From NCBI GenBank assembly GCA_013205155.1, contig JABMMT010000144.1, forward strand, positions 1-25,885: 25,885 nt of DNA, read 5' to 3'. The notes below the pieces were generated by a model that saw only the letters and a list, made by a program, of their open reading frames with translations, was not told where the DNA came from and did not search any database. Each line of letters starts with the position of its first letter. Within the stretch, counting starts at the first letter, position 1. Below, piece by piece: positions 17,217 to 25,153 of this stretch. Origin of the DNA: Betaproteobacteria bacterium (GTDB taxonomy: Bacteria > Pseudomonadota > Gammaproteobacteria > Burkholderiales > Burkholderiaceae). The translations under genes were made by a program, and so were the position numbers.

Positions 17217-18032
17217 ACTTCTTCCGAAGAGCGGACAAAGCGCATCCTTCAGCATGAGGGCGCAGTGAACTACTTTGAGATGTAAGCTCGGCAGGACAAG
17301 TCGCTTGCCACCAAAGTCTTTCGGGTGTACTTATAAAGAACTTCTCATCTATTAAATCAAATTCTGGATGATTGGTAATTTCAGACCAGCTGTTTTCTTC
17401 ATGTTCCCATTGAGCGCAATATTAGCCAAGGCTATCCTTCAACAAGACGGCCCCTCCTCTGCCCATTGGCACAGTGATTAATAATATACCGGCGGGCTTT
17501 AGCGCTCGGTGGGGGTGATTCATTAACTTTCTGTTTGTAGCCGGATCGCGCTTTGTTATGACATCGTCTGGCATAAGTGCTCTTTCAAATGCGGAATTTT
17601 TGTTATCAAAGGACGCAAATGGGTCGAATCCAATATGCGCGATAGTCGAAATACAAGTTGCTAAGGCAAACTGATCACTTGCTATTGAAAGAGTCCTAAG
17701 ATCTCCTAACGTTACTGGAACTTTCAAGATCTGATCTAGCCATTCTGCAGGATACCCTTTGAGACATTTTTCGGTTCAATGATATCAATAGCCTCTAAGC
17801 GTACATCGTACTTTTCAATTATTTAAAGTAAGAGGCCGAGGTAATCATGGCTAAACATAGTGAAGCCAACATCTAGTAGCGTCTCACCACCTTTAATAAA
17901 GGAGGCAAATGTAGTTTAAATCCTGCGCTCCGACAAGTCTTTACCAAAGATCCCATTGAATGGCTCAGAAACTCTCTTCTCCAAGTCTCCCGTCGCTAGA
18001 GACAAGATCTGTTGGGTTTCGTCGCTGATCAT
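17217..18032 (-). pseudogene. class I SAM methyltransferase, broken by stops and a frameshift
   Basis: The gene starts at ATG 18032 with MISDETQQILSLATGDLEKR and FNGIFGKDLSER, then meets TAA at 17918-17916. It goes on with FIKGGETLLDVGFTMFSHDY, a cofactor-motif variant, to a second TAA at 17825-17823, then IIEKYDVRLEAIDIIEPKNV. A frameshift near 17760 moves the text to KGYPAEWLDQILKVPVTLGD and SDQFALATCISTIAHIGFDP (motif IV), then HRALKPAGILLITVPMGRGG. A third stop (17424-17422) precedes EHEENSWSEITNHPEFDLID, and the tail ends at 17217. Full length would be about 270 residues. Every family segment is in the right order, so this is one gene with three nonsense changes and one shift. Confidence 0.8.
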
Positions 18033-18067
18033 TTAATCACTCCTTTGTTTGTTTACGTTGAAATGAT

Positions 18068-18091
18068 TGAGAAAAGCCTTAATAATAAGGC
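18068..18091 (-). terminator. possible rho-independent terminator
   Basis: On the minus strand GCCTTA-TTAT-TAAGGC (18091-18076) forms a 6-base stem with a 4-base loop and is followed by TTTTCTC. It lies about 100 bases after the stop of the GT2 gene and before the dead methyltransferase gene. The stem is short, so termination would be weak. Confidence 0.4.
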
Positions 18092-18193
18092 GACCCAAAA
18101 GATAGTCAACAGACAAAAAGACTGCATCAGGTTAATAATACATGCTTCTCGAGATGAGTATTGATAAAAGAATAGTATTGATCTTATGGAGAA

Positions 18194-19012
18194 TTAGTGC
18201 CTTTGCAATATAGTCTTCATGGCCCAATAGCCCCTTGTGAAACCTTGCAAGATAAGATAGGGGAAGGCAAGCAACTTAAGCTTGAACAAAGCCTTTAATG
18301 AATAGACGAAGGGATATCGAAATAATAAATGATATAGCATTGAGGGGGTGCGATTACGATGCTTGATGCAGAATTCTCCATCCCCGATACCATACCATTT
18401 GAATTTTCTCATATAGCTTGCGAAAGAAGGATTATGCAACTGCGCAATTCTTGTTCTACCAATACCGTATTTAATGTCAGGAAGCTGACTTAACCTGTAC
18501 GCAAAATCCGTATCATCGATAGTCTTTGTTATAGTATCATCAAATTCAATCAATTCAAAAAGTTTCTTTCTATAGATAGCCGGCGCAACACCTATCATAT
18601 CACGAGGGCCTGGATGATTATGATTCAACTCCCACATTTGTTCTTCAGCTATATTAAGCCAATTGCTATTTCTGAATGAGACAAGTTGGGATTGGACAAT
18701 GTCAAACTTATATATCTCTAAGTCTGCTAGAAGGCTATTTAGGTCGTTTTCTTTAAGCCTATGATCGGCATCAATCATAGCTATATAATCATTTCTTGCT
18801 GCACTAATTCCAATTTGCCTGTCGCGGGTAAGATTGGAGTTACTAGTTACAATTACTTTGTCTGTAAATTTTCTAGATAATTCAACTGAATTATCAATAG
18901 AGCCACCATCAATGACAATGACTTCATCGGGATTATTGCTGAGAATTGATCTCAAACAATCCTCAATTCGATGCTCTTCATTTTTAATACATACGACAAC
19001 AGAAATAGCCAT
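18194..19012 (-). CDS. GT2 family glycosyltransferase
   Basis: Inverting GT-A glycosyltransferase of 272 residues. The N-terminus is typical: SVVVCIKNEEHRIEDCLRSI, the nucleotide-site DGGSIDNS (35-42) and the metal-binding DAD of IDADH (81-83). The acceptor segment TKTIDDTDFAYRLSQ holds the likely catalytic acid/base Asp pair. The C-terminal stretch RYPFVYSLKALFKLKLLAFP is basic and hydrophobic and may dock on the membrane. Its ATG follows the TAA of the preceding SDR gene with no base between. Sugar donor unknown. Confidence 0.85.
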   Translation of the reverse strand: MAISVVVCIKNEEHRIEDCLRSILSNNPDEVIVIDGGSIDNSVELSRKFTDKVIVTSNSNLTRDRQIGISAARNDYIAMIDADHRLKENDLNSLLADLEIYKFDIVQSQLVSFRNSNWLNIAEEQMWELNHNHPGPRDMIGVAPAIYRKKLFELIEFDDTITKTIDDTDFAYRLSQLPDIKYGIGRTRIAQLHNPSFASYMRKFKWYGIGDGEFCIKHRNRTPSMLYHLLFRYPFVYSLKALFKLKLLAFPYLILQGFTRGYWAMKTILQRH

Positions 19013-19999
19013 TTATGCCAACTCTCCACTCAACTCATTCTCAACCATAAGATCAGCTAACTGGCCCAGAGATATTGAATGTTTCCAGTTGAGTTCACAT
19101 TTAGCCAATGACCAATCTCCTAAGAGATTTGCTTGACTCGCCCTGGTTATAAGGTTATCATTTAATTTAACATGCTTTTGCCAATTGTTTATATTTAGCT
19201 TAGCTGCTACAATTTCAATAAAGTCGCATACAGTATGGTGACTGCCTGACGCAAGAACATAATCCTTTGGCTTATCTATCTGGGACATTAGAAACATTCC
19301 GTACGCGTAATCCTTTGCCCATCCCCAATCTTTCTTTGCATTAAGGTTTCCCAATACCAATGCCTGGTTGCCTCCGTTGGTAATTGCAACCAAAGCTTTG
19401 ACGATTTTCTTTGTTACGAAATTGTTCGATCTTCGTGAGCTTTCATGATTGAATAAAATTGCAGTTGAGGCATGCAGGCCTTTTCTCCTATAAAACTCAA
19501 CAAGCATATTTTCGCTTATCTTTGCAATACCATACAAACTACAAGATTTGAAGGGAGTTATCTCGCTCTGGATAATTGCATCACAATCATCAAACATTAA
19601 GCAAGATCCTGCAGTGACAAATTTTGGCGCTCTCAAATATTCATGGCAAATATATAGCAGATTAGAGGTTGACTTTACATTATAATCATAAAGCTGTTTT
19701 CCTTTGATGCATTTAGAGTTATTTACGTCTTGGGCGCTCACATGGAATGCTGCTAAGTGATAAATTTCATCCGGGCATATCATTATTATTAATTCTTGGA
19801 GTCTCTTGAAGTCATTTAAATCTACAAAATAAAGCTTTGGATTAATCCCTAGCCTTTCCAAATAGTCTTTAATTCCTTGAGAATTCTCGCTAAGATTGTT
19901 TTTGATGATTCCGTGTAGCTCATACCCTTTTTTTGCAAGGATCTCGCAAAGATAACTACCATCTTGGCCAAATATACCTGTAATTAATGCTTTTTTCAT
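19013..19999 (-). CDS. GDP-mannose-dehydratase-like SDR with altered active site
   Basis: Extended SDR of 328 residues, homologous over its full length to Gmd. It has GIFGQDGSYL (8-17) for NADP, LAAFHVSAQ, Tyr156/Lys160 in SLYGIAK, FNHESS and KKDWGWAKDYAYGMF. However, where Gmd has the catalytic (A)STSE(L/M)(Y/F)G, this protein has AGSCLMFD (130-137): Thr is conservatively Ser132, but the essential Glu is Leu134. The usual RP(A/T)EV segment near the end is also changed (TRASQANLLGD). Loss of the Glu that drives water elimination argues against 4,6-dehydration, so it may be an epimerase or reductase on a GDP-sugar, or inactive. It sits between a C-methyltransferase and a GT2, 36 bases after the former. 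Confidence 0.8.
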   Translation of the reverse strand: MKKALITGIFGQDGSYLCEILAKKGYELHGIIKNNLSENSQGIKDYLERLGINPKLYFVDLNDFKRLQELIIMICPDEIYHLAAFHVSAQDVNNSKCIKGKQLYDYNVKSTSNLLYICHEYLRAPKFVTAGSCLMFDDCDAIIQSEITPFKSCSLYGIAKISENMLVEFYRRKGLHASTAILFNHESSRRSNNFVTKKIVKALVAITNGGNQALVLGNLNAKKDWGWAKDYAYGMFLMSQIDKPKDYVLASGSHHTVCDFIEIVAAKLNINNWQKHVKLNDNLITRASQANLLGDWSLAKCELNWKHSISLGQLADLMVENELSGELA

Positions 20000-20035
20000 T
20001 GGCTTCGCTATATTTGAATAATAATGCTATCCAAT

Positions 20036-21295
20036 TTACACGATCTCAATTTCTGGAAGGGGAAATATCAGCTTACCACCTTTTGCTAAAAAATCTCTCT
20101 CGCGTTCTAAAATACTACTTTTGAAATGCCAAGGAAGCACAAGAAAGTAATCAGGCGACATCGCTCTTGCTTCCTCTTCAGAAATTATTGGAATATTAGT
20201 CCCCGGCGTAAATGAACCAAACTTATCAGGATTTACTTCAGCTATATATGGCAGATGTTCCTTAGTTAGCCCACAGAACTGAAGAAGCACATTACCTTTT
20301 GTGCTTGCACCATAGCCTATTACTTTTTTTCCATCTTCTTTTAGTGCTTCAAGTAAACTCCTTAAGTTAGCCCTATGTTTAAATGTCTTTTCTTCAAATT
20401 CTCTATAAGGCCTTGGATTATCAAGGCCTAAATTCTCCTCTTGCTTGAGCATCCAGTTTATTATGGGAGCATTTGATCTGTAGCTTGCTTCATGTTTGCA
20501 CGCAGAAACAGCAAAGCTTCCGCCATTCACTGCATTCATTACCAAATCAATTACTCGTAGGCCTTTAGCTTCAAGCATGGCTTTTACTACTTTAAAAGAG
20601 TAAAACTCTAAATGTTCGTGACAGATCGTATCATATGAATTTGTTCGCAGCATTGATGGCATATAGCTTTGTTCGAAATGCCAAATTCCCTCGTCATCGA
20701 GACATCTTCCAATGTCATTAACAAATTGAAGAGGGTTTTCAAGATCGTAAAACATAGCAATAGAAGTAATAATCTTAGCTTTTCGATCAGGGAATAAGGT
20801 CATGAATTTATTGGCCGAGAAGAAATCAGCGATTAGGGAAATTCCATCTGTATAATAATTTTTAAACTTTAATGCGGTTGGATCAACTCCAACTTTTGTA
20901 CATTTTGATCTGTAGGCCTTCAATGTAGTGGCATCGTTACTTCCTATATCTAGTACTAGGTCTTTTTTGTCTAATCTTACTAAAAGTTCTAGTGTTTTGA
21001 CTTTATGTTCAAGATGTTGAACCATAGAATGATTTAGTCCTGAACGGTATCCGTAATTATCTCCATACATTTCCTCAGAAGAATAGGTTTGTTTTAATTG
21101 AAGAAGGCTGCATTCAGAACACCAAACCAGATCTAACGGTCCTTTTGTAATTTCTTCATTCGGTGATTTAGGGAAAACTCCGGTCAAATATTGCTCACCT
21201 AAAGACAAAACTGTCACTAAATTTATTCCTTGGCAAATTCTGCATTTATCTATTTCTTCATACATTCTTGAAATCGTAGAGTTTTGGTGAGTCAT
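20036..21295 (-). CDS. sugar C-methyltransferase (TylCIII/NovU-type)
   Basis: Protein of 419 residues with the three-part architecture of nucleotide-sugar C-methyltransferases. The N-terminal zinc site has Cys18-x2-Cys21 and Cys59-x2-Cys62. The middle SAM domain carries LDIGSND (115-121). The C-terminal domain contains VIGYGASTKGNVLLQFCGL and ends in a KGGKLIFPLPE strand. The catalytic His pair is visible in ICHEHLEFYS. Enzymes of this type methylate C3 of 4-keto-6-deoxy sugars after deprotonation, giving branched sugars. A 4-ketosugar from a Gmd-type dehydratase or from PseB is the likely substrate, and the adjacent Gmd-like SDR may supply or reduce it. A 98-base gap separates it from the GT2 gene upstream. 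Confidence 0.85.
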   Translation of the reverse strand: MTHQNSTISRMYEEIDKCRICQGINLVTVLSLGEQYLTGVFPKSPNEEITKGPLDLVWCSECSLLQLKQTYSSEEMYGDNYGYRSGLNHSMVQHLEHKVKTLELLVRLDKKDLVLDIGSNDATTLKAYRSKCTKVGVDPTALKFKNYYTDGISLIADFFSANKFMTLFPDRKAKIITSIAMFYDLENPLQFVNDIGRCLDDEGIWHFEQSYMPSMLRTNSYDTICHEHLEFYSFKVVKAMLEAKGLRVIDLVMNAVNGGSFAVSACKHEASYRSNAPIINWMLKQEENLGLDNPRPYREFEEKTFKHRANLRSLLEALKEDGKKVIGYGASTKGNVLLQFCGLTKEHLPYIAEVNPDKFGSFTPGTNIPIISEEEARAMSPDYFLVLPWHFKSSILERERDFLAKGGKLIFPLPEIEIV

Positions 21296-21393
21296 TGTGT
21301 CAAATTAAGATGGTTTTCGGTAAGCATTAATTTAGTGTGACTTAACCTCGCCGTAACGAATGAAATGCTGATTGTTTAATAGTCGGATCTTAA

Positions 21394-22065
21394 TTATGTG
21401 TAGTCTAACGATTTTGCTTTGATCATGCCAAGCCAGATGGCTCTGAGAATCAACAAGTTTGCTCGTAAGCCGTCACCAAAGCGTGAAGCTCCGATTCGAG
21501 AGGAAGTGGATACGTGAACTTCACGGATTCGGCAGCCCGAGCGAGCGGCTCGAATACAGAATTCGGTGCCTACTGATGAATAAGTACTGATTCGTCTTGT
21601 TCCCCTTATAAGCTCAAGACGATAGCCTTTCATGCCGCATAACGGATCGTCAATATTCCAAAGATTTTTGGTGATAAAAGAAAATATTCTTTCGGCCCAG
21701 CGCTGTTTGCGGTCTCGCACGCCAGCAACAATATCCGCACCCGCCTCAAGCTCACGCGCGAATAACGCGATTGAAGAGGTGCTGTGTTGGCCGTCTGCAT
21801 CAAGTGTTATTGCGTAGAGGTAGCTTTGCTTTGCGGCCCAGAGAAGACCGCTTTCTAGAGCCTTGTCGTAACCTCGATTCACAGCATGGGTTATAACAAA
21901 AGCCCCTGCCGCACGCGCAAGCTCACCAGTGCCGTCCGTTGATCCGTCGTCAACGACGACAACATCTCCATAAGCACGGACGGAATTTACGACATTGGAA
22001 ATTGTGCCTGCTTCATTAAGCGCTGCTAACACAGCTACTAATTCGGAAACTTTTCGCTCTGTCAT
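21394..22065 (-). CDS. GT2 family glycosyltransferase (polyprenyl-phosphate type)
   Basis: Short GT-A enzyme of 223 residues like DPM1/polyprenyl-phosphate sugar transferases: LAALNEAGTISNVVNSV, VVVDDGSTDGTG (36-47), HAVNRGYDKALESGL, and DADGQH with the metal-binding DAD at 89-91. The FGDGLRANLLILRAIWLGMI end is a hydrophobic helix, without the extra transmembrane pair of flippase-linked members. It may load a sugar on undecaprenyl phosphate or extend a lipid-linked chain. It is coupled to the nonulosonate synthase by a 4-base ATGA overlap, so its donor may be the product of that synthase once activated. Confidence 0.85.
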   Translation of the reverse strand: MTERKVSELVAVLAALNEAGTISNVVNSVRAYGDVVVVDDGSTDGTGELARAAGAFVITHAVNRGYDKALESGLLWAAKQSYLYAITLDADGQHSTSSIALFARELEAGADIVAGVRDRKQRWAERIFSFITKNLWNIDDPLCGMKGYRLELIRGTRRISTYSSVGTEFCIRAARSGCRIREVHVSTSSRIGASRFGDGLRANLLILRAIWLGMIKAKSLDYT

Positions 22066-23153
22066 TCGAGATCTAAACGTGTTAAGTATTCACCTTTCTG
22101 AATCGAACGGCGCAATGTGAGGCCAATGACCTGATCGATTTCCGCTGCGCTCACAGCATCTCTAGGGCAAGGGCGCAGTGGAATTAAATCTCCGTAACGT
22201 ATCTGGTGGCCAGCTGGAAGTGCAGAAGTTGTGCGGAGGCTTCGGCGCTGAACGACCACAGTTTCAAGCTCGTTCGCTTCCACCCGCTTGATACCGTTTC
22301 CCAAAGCAAACTCCAGCTCTCTGGTGCGTTCTACCATCTCCCGCCAAGTTGCCGGATCCATCGAGAACTTGTGGTCTGGGCCTACGCGCGTGCAGTCGTC
22401 GGTGAAATGTTTTTCAATGATTCGTGCCCCCAGAGCAACAGCTCCCAATACACAAGCGTGCCCCTGAGTATGATCGCTTAAGCCTAAAACCATATCAGGG
22501 TACATCGCTCTATAGGTCTGCAGAACATTGAGCTGTATATAACGAAAATTTTCCAAGCTTCCGGTGTAGTTGGTGTTGCATTGGAGCAGTGCAAGCTGGG
22601 GATTAACTTGTAACGCTGCCTGCACCGCGCGATCAACTTCATCCATTGTTGAGGCGCCAGTAGCTAGGATATACGGCTTACCTTTAGAAGCGATATGGCG
22701 CACAACTTCTAGCCATGTGATATCTCCAGAGCCAATCTTGTAGGCCGGAACGAACGGATCAACCGCATCCACAAGCTCAAGCGCATAAGGGCTGGTAAAA
22801 AATGCAATACCTGCTTTGTCACAAGTCTCCTTGAGGGTTGGCGTCCAGCCAAGATCAACGGATGCATCTTGATACACCTCATAGACGCTCTTATTCCACG
22901 ACGACTGGTGGGCTTGATGTGTGCCCATAGATCGAAAGCCATGATCGCTGACAATCGTGTCAGCTTTAAAGTGTTGGAACTTTGCGGCATCAGCACCTGC
23001 TTCTTTTGCCATCCAAATCAGAGACTTTGCGCGCTCAAGATCACCATCGTGATTGGCGGCAATATCTGCGATGAAGTAGGTTGAATGCCTTATTCCAATT
23101 TGACGGCCATCAATAATAAGATTGAAATTGTGTAAGTTAGCCAAGGTATTCAT
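22062..23153 (-). CDS. NeuB-family nonulosonic acid synthase
   Basis: Protein of 363 residues that condenses phosphoenolpyruvate with a six-carbon amino sugar to a nine-carbon acid. TIM-barrel landmarks are all there: AKFQ (57-60), YKIGSGD (138-144), LGLSDHTQGH (222-231), IIEKHFT (245-251) and GPDHKFSMDP (258-267). Residues 300-360 form the C-terminal SAF (antifreeze-like) domain that closes the active site. It is not PseI-like: the PseI signature GG(V/P)-DSAFSLEP is replaced by GPDHKFSMDP, nearer the sialic/legionaminic branch. No NeuC/LegG-type hydrolysing epimerase and no NeuA-type gene is seen, so substrate supply must use the RmlD-like and aldo/keto reductases upstream, and activation perhaps the SpsF fusion. 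The start overlaps the upstream gene by 17 bases. Confidence 0.88.
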   Translation of the reverse strand: MNTLANLHNFNLIIDGRQIGIRHSTYFIADIAANHDGDLERAKSLIWMAKEAGADAAKFQHFKADTIVSDHGFRSMGTHQAHQSSWNKSVYEVYQDASVDLGWTPTLKETCDKAGIAFFTSPYALELVDAVDPFVPAYKIGSGDITWLEVVRHIASKGKPYILATGASTMDEVDRAVQAALQVNPQLALLQCNTNYTGSLENFRYIQLNVLQTYRAMYPDMVLGLSDHTQGHACVLGAVALGARIIEKHFTDDCTRVGPDHKFSMDPATWREMVERTRELEFALGNGIKRVEANELETVVVQRRSLRTTSALPAGHQIRYGDLIPLRPCPRDAVSAAEIDQVIGLTLRRSIQKGEYLTRLDLE

Positions 23154-24003
23154 CAGCGGCTTGATTGATTTCGGTAGATAAGGTTGGAGTGCTCACTGAA
23201 AATTTGTCTTGGAAACAAGTGGTATCCATGCGCATGTCTAGAGGTCTGCGCGCCCTTAGGTCAAGTTCCTTCACAGACCCGATCCGGATACTGCTAGTGC
23301 CTAGGCCGAGCAGAGACGCTAATCGCAGCCCGAATACAGATTTACTCATACCATCAGAGGATCCAACATTAAAAGTGCCGAGAGTCTTTTTGTCAATCGC
23401 TAGGCTTATAAATTCACACAATGTGTTCATATGGATTGCACTAAAGAACACATCTTCAAACAAAGTGATCTGTTTTCTAGATTTAATCGACTTAATAATC
23501 CAGTCACTGAAGCTCTGCCTCCCTTGAGTCTGGCTCAGGCCAAAGAAGTTAGTTCGTATTATAGTGGAAGGCAAGTCCTTGATTACAAGTTCGGCTGCAA
23601 GCTTGGATAATCCGTAAGAGTTGCACGGGCGCACATGGGCCTCTGAGTGTGGCCCTGTTCCGTCATAGACCTGGTCAGTTGAGATATGTACAATATGGGG
23701 GAGCTTATCGATAGAGCGGAATGCTCCTCTTAGGCAAAGAAGTGGGGCAATATTTGCATCAAAAGCCCATTGAGGATTAAGTTCGCATTGATCTACATTT
23801 GTTGCTGCGGCAAGGTTGACAACCGTCTCAGGTTGAATTTTAGCTAGACAATCGACCCACGCTTGATTGCTCAAAAGGTCTAACTTAATGTCATAACCGT
23901 CGGCTCTACTCTGCCGAATAACATCGTGGCCTGCCGCTTTAAGCTTTATAGCCAAAGAAGAACCGAGCATTCCACTGGCGCCTAGCAATAAAATACAGCT
24001 CAT
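23137..24003 (-). CDS. RmlD-like NAD(P)-dependent sugar reductase
   Basis: SDR of 288 residues of the dTDP-4-dehydrorhamnose-reductase family: LLLGASGMLGSSL (6-18) for cofactor, HISTDQVYDG with Thr109, and the Tyr130-x3-Lys134 pair in SYGLSKLA. The late ARRPLDMRMD motif matches the RP-x-(N/D)-(S/M)-x-(L/M) segment of RmlD. No rmlA, rmlB or rmlC is nearby, so it is unlikely to make dTDP-rhamnose. Being coupled to the nonulosonate synthase (17-base overlap) it more probably reduces a keto intermediate of that pathway. It begins a co-directional run after the only sizeable gap (173 bases) between 22 and 25 kb. Confidence 0.82.
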   Translation of the reverse strand: MSCILLLGASGMLGSSLAIKLKAAGHDVIRQSRADGYDIKLDLLSNQAWVDCLAKIQPETVVNLAAATNVDQCELNPQWAFDANIAPLLCLRGAFRSIDKLPHIVHISTDQVYDGTGPHSEAHVRPCNSYGLSKLAAELVIKDLPSTIIRTNFFGLSQTQGRQSFSDWIIKSIKSRKQITLFEDVFFSAIHMNTLCEFISLAIDKKTLGTFNVGSSDGMSKSVFGLRLASLLGLGTSSIRIGSVKELDLRARRPLDMRMDTTCFQDKFSVSTPTLSTEINQAADEYLG

Positions 24004-24084
24004 TTCCCAATTAAATCGTTGGTGGCATCACAAGAATTGACTAGACATATTATTAATGTGGGATAATTTGCGCTGCTGAAATGG

Positions 24085-24114
24085 ATTTTAATGGGGCCGA
24101 GCTTTAATTGTAAA
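24085..24114 (-). promoter_or_regulatory. candidate promoter before the RmlD-like gene
   Basis: Minus strand TTTACA (24114-24109), 18-base spacer, TAAAAT (24090-24085), about 82 bases before the ATG at 24003. It lies in the 173-base gap between the aldo/keto reductase and the RmlD-like gene, the natural place for an internal promoter. Only the hexamers support it. Confidence 0.25.
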
Positions 24115-24176
24115 AAATCTTTCTGGCAGCTTAGTATCTAAATCGTAAGACCTTTGAAGTCGAAGGTGGCCACTGA

Positions 24177-25067
24177 TCAATTCGGCCAATGCCGTGGATC
24201 GAGGCCATGTGTATCTTGCAGGGCCCATGTTTGCCATTCCCCTTTCTGCCATGGAGATGCAGTTGCCCAGGATTTCTGCAGCTCCGCAAGCTCTCTCTCA
24301 CTGCATAGCCCCAGAACCACAGCCTCAAGACCTGTCTGTGCCTTTGCAAAACCAAGTGCCATATCTATCAAACGGCAGTTCCGCTTTTGGGCCAGTGTTT
24401 CTAGTTTTTTGTGATGATTCCGCATTTCAGAGCTTAGCCAGTTGGGCCATTGCTCTGCAGGGATGAGAAGCAAGCCCTGTAGATATAAGCTGCGCCCATG
24501 AATGGCAGTCCCCCGGGCACTCAGTCTTGACACCGTGCCATCGTGAAGTAAGTGTTGATTGTATAGAGATAAAGGTATCTGCACAAGGTCAAGCAGCTCT
24601 GGGTTGACTCCCTCAAGATCTTCCGAGTTGTAGATCGATACCCCTAGACGTTTTACATAACCCCTATTTCGCAGACCCAGAAGCCATTGCTCTAAGTGGG
24701 GCGATCCTGGCTTCCTCAAGTCATCCGATGAGTGCAACAACAAGGCATCCAGGCTCTCCAGACCCAACCGCGCACAGCTGCGACGAAATGCCTCTTCCCA
24801 AGCAACAACATCCAGTGCCGTGAAAGAACACTGTGACTGGGGCGACAGTTTGCTGATTATCCGGAATCCATGGCCTGATGGAAGGTTGCGCCCCAGCACG
24901 GCCTCGGCATCGCCATAGCTCTGAGCTGTGTCTAAAAAGCGAATACCAGAAGCACTCGCTTGACTAAGCACCTGAGCAACTCGTGATTCAGAAACTTGCC
25001 CATTAGAATTGGTAACGCCGTAGGCGAGGCCAAACTGGGCTGTTCCAAGGCATAGTTCTGGATTCAT
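24177..25067 (-). CDS. aldo/keto reductase
   Basis: NAD(P)H-dependent (beta/alpha)8-barrel reductase of 296 residues. The catalytic tetrad is complete: Asp46 and Tyr51 in FLDTAQSYGDAE, Lys73 in ISKL and His112 in LLLHSSD. Also seen are GVSIYN (142-147) and a nucleotide-site-like VLGLCSEREL (251-260). Such enzymes recur beside pse/leg-type nonulosonate genes and may reduce a keto-sugar there, but the substrate is not established. Its ATG lies exactly at the end of the pseC stub, so a deletion fused it behind pseB. Base composition is GC-rich, like pseB. Confidence 0.85.
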   Translation of the reverse strand: MNPELCLGTAQFGLAYGVTNSNGQVSESRVAQVLSQASASGIRFLDTAQSYGDAEAVLGRNLPSGHGFRIISKLSPQSQCSFTALDVVAWEEAFRRSCARLGLESLDALLLHSSDDLRKPGSPHLEQWLLGLRNRGYVKRLGVSIYNSEDLEGVNPELLDLVQIPLSLYNQHLLHDGTVSRLSARGTAIHGRSLYLQGLLLIPAEQWPNWLSSEMRNHHKKLETLAQKRNCRLIDMALGFAKAQTGLEAVVLGLCSERELAELQKSWATASPWQKGEWQTWALQDTHGLDPRHWPN

Positions 25068-25153
25068 CTGCTCAGCAGCTACTCCACCGCGGCGATGGCA
25101 GCTTCGGTGATGGTCTGGCGTCGGCAGGGGAGGAAGATCTTCTGGTCGCTCTC
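25068..25153 (-). pseudogene. pseC: N-terminal stub of pseC (pseudaminic-pathway aminotransferase)
   Basis: Right after pseB the minus strand reads ESDQKIFLPCRRQTITEAAI followed by AAVE, TAG and LLSR. This is the start of a PseC-type aminotransferase, whose N-terminus usually runs (I)PYGRQ-x-ITEADIAAVVE. The ancestral ATG (25155-25153) still overlaps the pseB TGA in an ATGA, but is now out of frame with the stub, as after a one-base loss in codon 2. A Glu codon has also become TAG (25081-25079). The other roughly 360 codons are missing, and the next base starts the aldo/keto reductase gene. Confidence 0.78.

Noticed and set aside
21296..21305. TTGACA hexamer as a -35 box
   Set aside because: It lies directly in front of the ATG at 21295, leaving no room for a -10 box and transcript start.
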